Below, one piece after another: positions 60,765 through 64,000 of a stretch of DNA of 64,000 nt (within the stretch, counting starts at the first letter, position 1; each line of letters starts with the position of its first letter). A model generated the notes under the pieces. It did not search any database. It had not been told where the DNA came from and saw only the letters and a program-made list of their open reading frames with translations. This stretch comes from Streptomyces sp. NBC_00239 (GTDB taxonomy: Bacteria > Actinomycetota > Actinomycetes > Streptomycetales > Streptomycetaceae): NCBI RefSeq assembly GCF_036194065.1, contig NZ_CP108095.1:4960001-5024000 (forward strand). The letters are read 5' to 3'. A program made the position numbers and the translations under genes.

Positions 60765-62171
60765 TCAGCGGACCTCGATGAAGTCGTCCGCGTGGCGGGC
60801 CGGGCGGTCGCGGGGCGGCTCCGCCGGGTGGCCCACCGCCACCGCGCCCATCGGGTCCCACGTGTCCGGGAGGTCCAGGACCTTGCGGACCACGTCGCGG
60901 CAGAACATCGTCGAGGAGACCCAGGCCGAGCCCAGGCGCTCCCCGGCCAGGGCGACCAGGAAGTTCTGGACGCCCGCGCCCGCCGCCACCACGAACATCT
61001 CGCGCTCTGCGGCGTCCCGGCGCGCGTGCCCGTAGTCGTGCGCGCCGTCCATGACCAGGCAGGGGACCACCAGGTACGGGGCGCCCCGCAGGACGTCGCC
61101 GCGGCGGACCCGCTTGGCGATGGACTCGGGAGACTTGCCGTCCCGTTCGAGGTCGGCGATCCACGCGTCGCGCATCGCGTCCAACAACTCCGTACGGGCG
61201 GCCGCCGATTCCAGGAGGACGAAGCGCCACGGGGTGGTGTGGTGCGGGGCCGGGGCGGTGATCGCCGCGGCCACCGCGCGGCGGACCGCGCCCGGGTCCA
61301 CCGGTTCGGCGGTGAAGGCGCGGACCGTGCGCCGCAGGGTCACCGCCTCACGGACCGCCTCCGAGGTGCCCAGCCGGAACATGTCGTCGGCGGGGGAGCG
61401 CACCAGGTCGCGGGCCGCGCCCTCGCCGATGGCGTGCGGCAGGCCGCGGACCACCGCGACCGGCAGGCCGCCCGCCTTGCCCTTCACCAGGTCGCCGGCG
61501 GCGGCGAGTTCGTCGGCCGTCGCAACCACGGTCGCGCTCAGTTCGTTGCCGTGCGCGTCGGTGCCGCCGCGCAGGTCCTCCAGGACCTGTACGCCGGCCG
61601 CGCCGATGGCTACGTCCGTGAGCCCGTTGCGCCACGGCCGCCCGAAGGTGTCCGTGACCACGACCCCGACGTCCACGCCCAGGAGTGCCCGCAGGCCGTC
61701 CCGGATGCCGCGAGCCGAGGCGTCCGGGTCCTCCGGCAGCAGCAGGACCGTGCCCGGCTCGGTGTTCGAGGCGTCCACCCCGGCCGCGGCCATCACCAGG
61801 CCCTGCCGGTTCTCGACGATCCGCAGGGTGCCGCGCCGGGCGACGACGCGTACGGTCTCGGCGTCTATGGCCTCCTCGCGCGAGGCGGCGGCCAGGATCC
61901 GGCCCTCCGCCTTCGACACGATCTTCGAGGTGACGAGGAGGATGTCGCCGTCGGCCAGCCCGCCGGGCCCGGCGGCCGCCGCCGCGATCAGCGCGGCCAG
62001 GTCGTCCCCGGCGCGGACCTCCGGCAGCCCCGCCAGCGCCCACACCTCGTACGAGGGACCCGGCGCCGCCCACGGCGCGTAGGCGGGCCGCGGTACGGGC
62101 GAACCCGTAGGGGTCCGCGGTACGGGCGGACCCGTGGGTACCGAGGCCCCCGCCCGGTCGGTTCCCGTCAC
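60765..62171 (-). CDS. fbiB: F420-0:gamma-glutamyl ligase with C-terminal nitroreductase domain
   Basis: 468 residues, two domains. The N-terminal CofE-like part (about 45-270) has [39 protein letters not shown] and [10 protein letters not shown]. The C-terminal part (about 290-460) is an FMN nitroreductase-like domain ([33 protein letters not shown]), as in the actinobacterial fused FbiB. It adds glutamates to F420-0 and reduces the dehydro form. The first 40 residues repeat a [13 protein letters not shown] pattern. It overlaps fbiA as GTGA. Confidence 0.93.
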   Translation of the reverse strand: MTGTDRAGASVPTGPPVPRTPTGSPVPRPAYAPWAAPGPSYEVWALAGLPEVRAGDDLAALIAAAAAGPGGLADGDILLVTSKIVSKAEGRILAAASREEAIDAETVRVVARRGTLRIVENRQGLVMAAAGVDASNTEPGTVLLLPEDPDASARGIRDGLRALLGVDVGVVVTDTFGRPWRNGLTDVAIGAAGVQVLEDLRGGTDAHGNELSATVVATADELAAAGDLVKGKAGGLPVAVVRGLPHAIGEGAARDLVRSPADDMFRLGTSEAVREAVTLRRTVRAFTAEPVDPGAVRRAVAAAITAPAPHHTTPWRFVLLESAAARTELLDAMRDAWIADLERDGKSPESIAKRVRRGDVLRGAPYLVVPCLVMDGAHDYGHARRDAAEREMFVVAAGAGVQNFLVALAGERLGSAWVSSTMFCRDVVRKVLDLPDTWDPMGAVAVGHPAEPPRDRPARHADDFIEVR

Positions 62172-63127
62172 CGGGAGGCCTCGGCGAGTTCCAGCGCCGC
62201 GCGGGCCATCGCGGCCGTCGCCTCGGTGTCCGTCATCATCAGCGGCACCGCGCGGCAGCCGATCCCGGCCGCCTCGACGGCTTCGACGGCCGCCGCGTCC
62301 GAGGTGTCGACGAGCCAGCCGTCCAGGAGCCCGGTGCCGTAGTGGAGGGCGACCGCGGCGGCCGTGGACTCGACGCCCACCGCCGCCAGCACCTTGTCGG
62401 CCATGCCGCGCACCGGCGCGCCGCCCACGATGGGGGACAGGCCCACCACCGGTGCGGCCGCTTCGGCGACGGCCTCGCGGATGCCGGGCACGGCGAGGAT
62501 GGTGCCGACCGACACGACCGGGTTCGACGGCGGGAAGAGGATGACGTCCGCGGCGGCGATCGCCTCCAGGACACCGGGCGCGGGCTTGGCCTGCTCGGCG
62601 CCGACCGGGACCACGGCCTGCGCGTCCACCGCGGCGCGCATCTTGACCCAGTACTCCTGGAAGTGGACGACCTTCCGCTCACCCGAGTCCGGGTCCTCGA
62701 TCGCGACGTGGGTCTCGACCCGGTCGTCGGACATGGGCAGCAGCCGGACGCCAGGCTGCCAGCGGTCGCACAGGGCCTCGGTGACGGCGCTGAGCGGGTA
62801 GCCCGCCGAAAGCATCTGGGTGCGGACGATGTGGGTGGCGAAGTCGCGGTCGCCGAGGCCGAACCAGGACGGCCCGACCCCGTAGGCGGCGAGCTCCTCC
62901 TTGACGGTGAAGGACTCGTCGGTGCGGCCCCAGCCCTGGTCCTCGTTGATGCCACCGCCGAGGGTGTACATCACCGTGTCCAGATCGGGGCACACCTTCA
63001 GCCCGAACAGGTGAATGTCGTCACCGGTGTTGCCGATGACCGTGATGTCCGCGTCGGGCACGGCGGACTTGAGTCCGCGGAGGAAGCGGGCGCCGCCGAT
63101 ACCGCCGGCCAGAACAACAATGCGCAT
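62168..63127 (-). CDS. fbiA: 2-phospho-L-lactate/PEP transferase (CofD/FbiA)
   Basis: 319 residues. Opens with [44 protein letters not shown] and [14 protein letters not shown] are family blocks. It transfers a phospholactyl or enolpyruvyl group to the deazaflavin FO to give (dehydro)F420-0. It is the first gene of a two-gene operon with fbiB. The cofactor serves hydride-transfer enzymes; Streptomyces uses it in antibiotic synthesis. Confidence 0.95.
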   Translation of the reverse strand: MRIVVLAGGIGGARFLRGLKSAVPDADITVIGNTGDDIHLFGLKVCPDLDTVMYTLGGGINEDQGWGRTDESFTVKEELAAYGVGPSWFGLGDRDFATHIVRTQMLSAGYPLSAVTEALCDRWQPGVRLLPMSDDRVETHVAIEDPDSGERKVVHFQEYWVKMRAAVDAQAVVPVGAEQAKPAPGVLEAIAAADVILFPPSNPVVSVGTILAVPGIREAVAEAAAPVVGLSPIVGGAPVRGMADKVLAAVGVESTAAAVALHYGTGLLDGWLVDTSDAAAVEAVEAAGIGCRAVPLMMTDTEATAAMARAALELAEASR

Positions 63128-63199
63128 GCACCGAAGTGTGTCAGGAGGTGCGGACGTTCCGGTGGCCCGGGGGCAGGGGTCCCGGGACGGGGGTCGGAG

Positions 63200-63727
63200 T
63201 CAGGAGCGGACGGCCGGGGCGGCGGCGAGTCCGGTGGCCGTGCCGTACGCCGTACGGGTGGCCGCGCCGGCGTGCATCGGCATCTGCGTCAGCCCCGGGT
63301 AGTAGACGTGCAGGCTGACGGCCGGTTCGAGGGAGTCGTTGACGATCTCGTGGACGTGACCGGGGGCGAGGACCCGCTCGGATCCCGCGCCCAGTGCGAG
63401 GCGCCCGCGCTGGTTGCGCTCCGTCAGGCCGCCCTGGAGGACGGTCATCACGGCGGCCGAGTCCCCGTGGTCGTGCAGGCCGCTGCCCTGGCCGGGGACC
63501 CAGCTGAGCAGCCAGACCTCGTAGCCGGGGCCGGTGCGCAGCCGGTGGTACCAGCGGGTCGTGGCGTCGTACTCGACCAGGTGCTCCCACTCCGCGCGGT
63601 TCTCCGCGAGGGAGCGGGCGAGGCCGACGAACTCGGCCACGGTGGTGGGGTGCTCCTTGGCGGGTTGCAGGAGGTGCTGCACCTCGAGGATGTCGCCGGC
63701 GATCTGGAGGTCGTTGTCGCTGTTCAT
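63200..63727 (-). CDS. Cysteine dioxygenase family protein
   Basis: 175 residues, one cupin domain. The iron-binding motif is visible as SGLHDHGDSAAVMTVLQGG, with the third His in APGHVHEIVN. Enzymes of this group oxidise cysteine (or a related thiol) to its sulfinic acid. The ATG at 63727 has GAGG about 11 bases upstream. It has its own promoter with a polycysteine leader ORF (63844-63930). The protein lacks the N-terminal extension of eukaryotic CDO, as usual in bacteria. Confidence 0.9.
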   Translation of the reverse strand: MNSDNDLQIAGDILEVQHLLQPAKEHPTTVAEFVGLARSLAENRAEWEHLVEYDATTRWYHRLRTGPGYEVWLLSWVPGQGSGLHDHGDSAAVMTVLQGGLTERNQRGRLALGAGSERVLAPGHVHEIVNDSLEPAVSLHVYYPGLTQMPMHAGAATRTAYGTATGLAAAPAVRS

Positions 63728-63803
63728 GCGGAGGGTGTCCTCGACGTATGCCTGGACGTGTGTCAGGCGTGCGGATCAGGTCGGTTGCTGCGCGCGGGGC
63801 GCG

Positions 63804-63822
63804 GACTCCGCGGTGCGGAATC
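63804..63822. other. Hairpin between the leader ORF and the cysteine dioxygenase gene
   Basis: On the minus strand GATTCCGC and GCGGAGTC form an 8-base stem with one G-T pair and an ACC loop, located 22-40 bases after the leader stop. Candidate attenuator structure. Confidence 0.4.
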
Positions 63823-63843
63823 GGTGCTGGAGCTCTGGAGGCA

Positions 63844-63930
63844 TCAACAGCTGTGACAGCAACAGCGGACCTGAGCAGCGCAGTGGAACCCACGAACGGG
63901 GGTTCCGGAGTGCGCTGCGGTCGCTGACAT
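63844..63930 (-). CDS. Polycysteine leader peptide (28 aa) upstream of cysteine dioxygenase
   Basis: ATG at 63930 to TGA at 63844-63846 encodes MSATAAHSGTP (1-11), then VRGFHCAAQV (12-21), then RCCCHSC (22-28): five cysteines, four in the last six codons. No Shine-Dalgarno is present, but TTGACA (63962-63967) and AGGAGA-complement TCTCCT (63938-63943) are spaced 18 bases, with 7 bases to the ATG, as for a leaderless gene. Polycysteine ORFs at cysteine-metabolism operons act as cysteine-responsive attenuators in mycobacteria (Canestrari and colleagues). Here a slow-down at the cysteines would alter folding of the 116-base stretch before the dioxygenase gene. Confidence 0.7.
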   Translation of the reverse strand: MSATAAHSGTPVRGFHCAAQVRCCCHSC

Positions 63931-63937
63931 GTGAACA

Positions 63938-63967
63938 AGGAGACCGTCCCGAGGGGACGACTGTCAA
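63938..63967 (-). promoter_or_regulatory. Promoter of the leader ORF and cysteine dioxygenase gene
   Basis: Minus-strand TTGACA (63962-63967), an 18-base spacer and TCTCCT (63938-63943). The -35 box is perfect; the -10 box is weak. Confidence 0.5.
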
Positions 63968-64000
63968 CCCAATGTCCGGTTTGAGGGAAAACTTTCACCT

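Noticed and set aside
63731..63998. Longer minus-strand frame covering the leader region (start near 63998)
   Set aside because: It has no promoter or ribosome site, and its sequence shows no domain; the 28-codon polycysteine ORF in another frame fits the promoter.

Overview
The window is a high-GC, gene-dense chromosomal segment with the base composition, GTG starts, 4-base stop/start overlaps and T-poor hairpin terminators of Streptomyces. The strongest marker is a tRNA-Leu with anticodon UAA at 1893-1974, which matches bldA. The gene order looks like core Streptomyces chromosome; that is from memory, not from an alignment.

Layout. 1-4.3 kb: an ABC exporter pair (permease cut by the window edge), bldA, and a secreted FG-GAP-repeat protein. 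4.4-12 kb: a Bax-inhibitor-1/YccA membrane protein, small hypotheticals, a thiolase, an SGNH hydrolase and cystathionine beta-synthase. 12.2-21 kb: an RpiR-type regulator, a toxin-antitoxin pair whose PIN toxin is frameshifted, a DAP-decarboxylase-like enzyme, and a histidine-utilisation operon (hutU, an M20 amidohydrolase, hutF, hutI). 21.1-25.9 kb: a four-gene cell-surface operon with two sortase-motif proteins, a DUF916-like protein and an Ig/neocarzinostatin-like membrane protein. 26-35 kb: a POT peptide transporter, a two-component system, a GtrA protein, purK-purE and two M19 dipeptidase paralogues, the second without most metal ligands. 35.6-38.3 kb: UDP-glucose dehydrogenase and an acyl-CoA dehydrogenase. 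38.3-44.7 kb: a TerD-family gene divergent from a five-gene operon encoding an ExbB/MotA-like coiled-coil membrane protein, an ExbD/MotB-like partner, a TerY-type vWA protein, a PP2C phosphatase and a protein kinase. 44.9-59.3 kb: a cell-envelope region with five LytR-CpsA-Psr (LCP) proteins, a family-2 glycosyltransferase, a PGRP amidase and a sugar nucleotidyltransferase. 59.5-64 kb: an AlkA-like DNA glycosylase, the F420 genes fbiA-fbiB, and a cysteine-dioxygenase-like gene preceded by a polycysteine leader ORF.

How the parts work together. The hut genes take urocanate towards glutamate, with an M20 amidohydrolase where a deformylase would be expected. The LCP proteins, glycosyltransferase, nucleotidyltransferase, UDP-glucose dehydrogenase and amidase point to synthesis, attachment and remodelling of wall polymers. 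The TerD/TerY/PP2C/kinase set with the ion-channel-like membrane pair looks like a phosphorylation-controlled stress or defence module; this is the most system-like unexplained locus here. The second strong novelty is the apparently leaderless polycysteine ORF upstream of the cysteine dioxygenase.

A GC-rich palindromic repeat (core CCTCGCCGGCGTTTGAGGCG) is scattered between genes. At two places it, or a relative, lies in frame inside the 5' end of a gene. All assignments are by reading the sequence; no database search or structure prediction was run.
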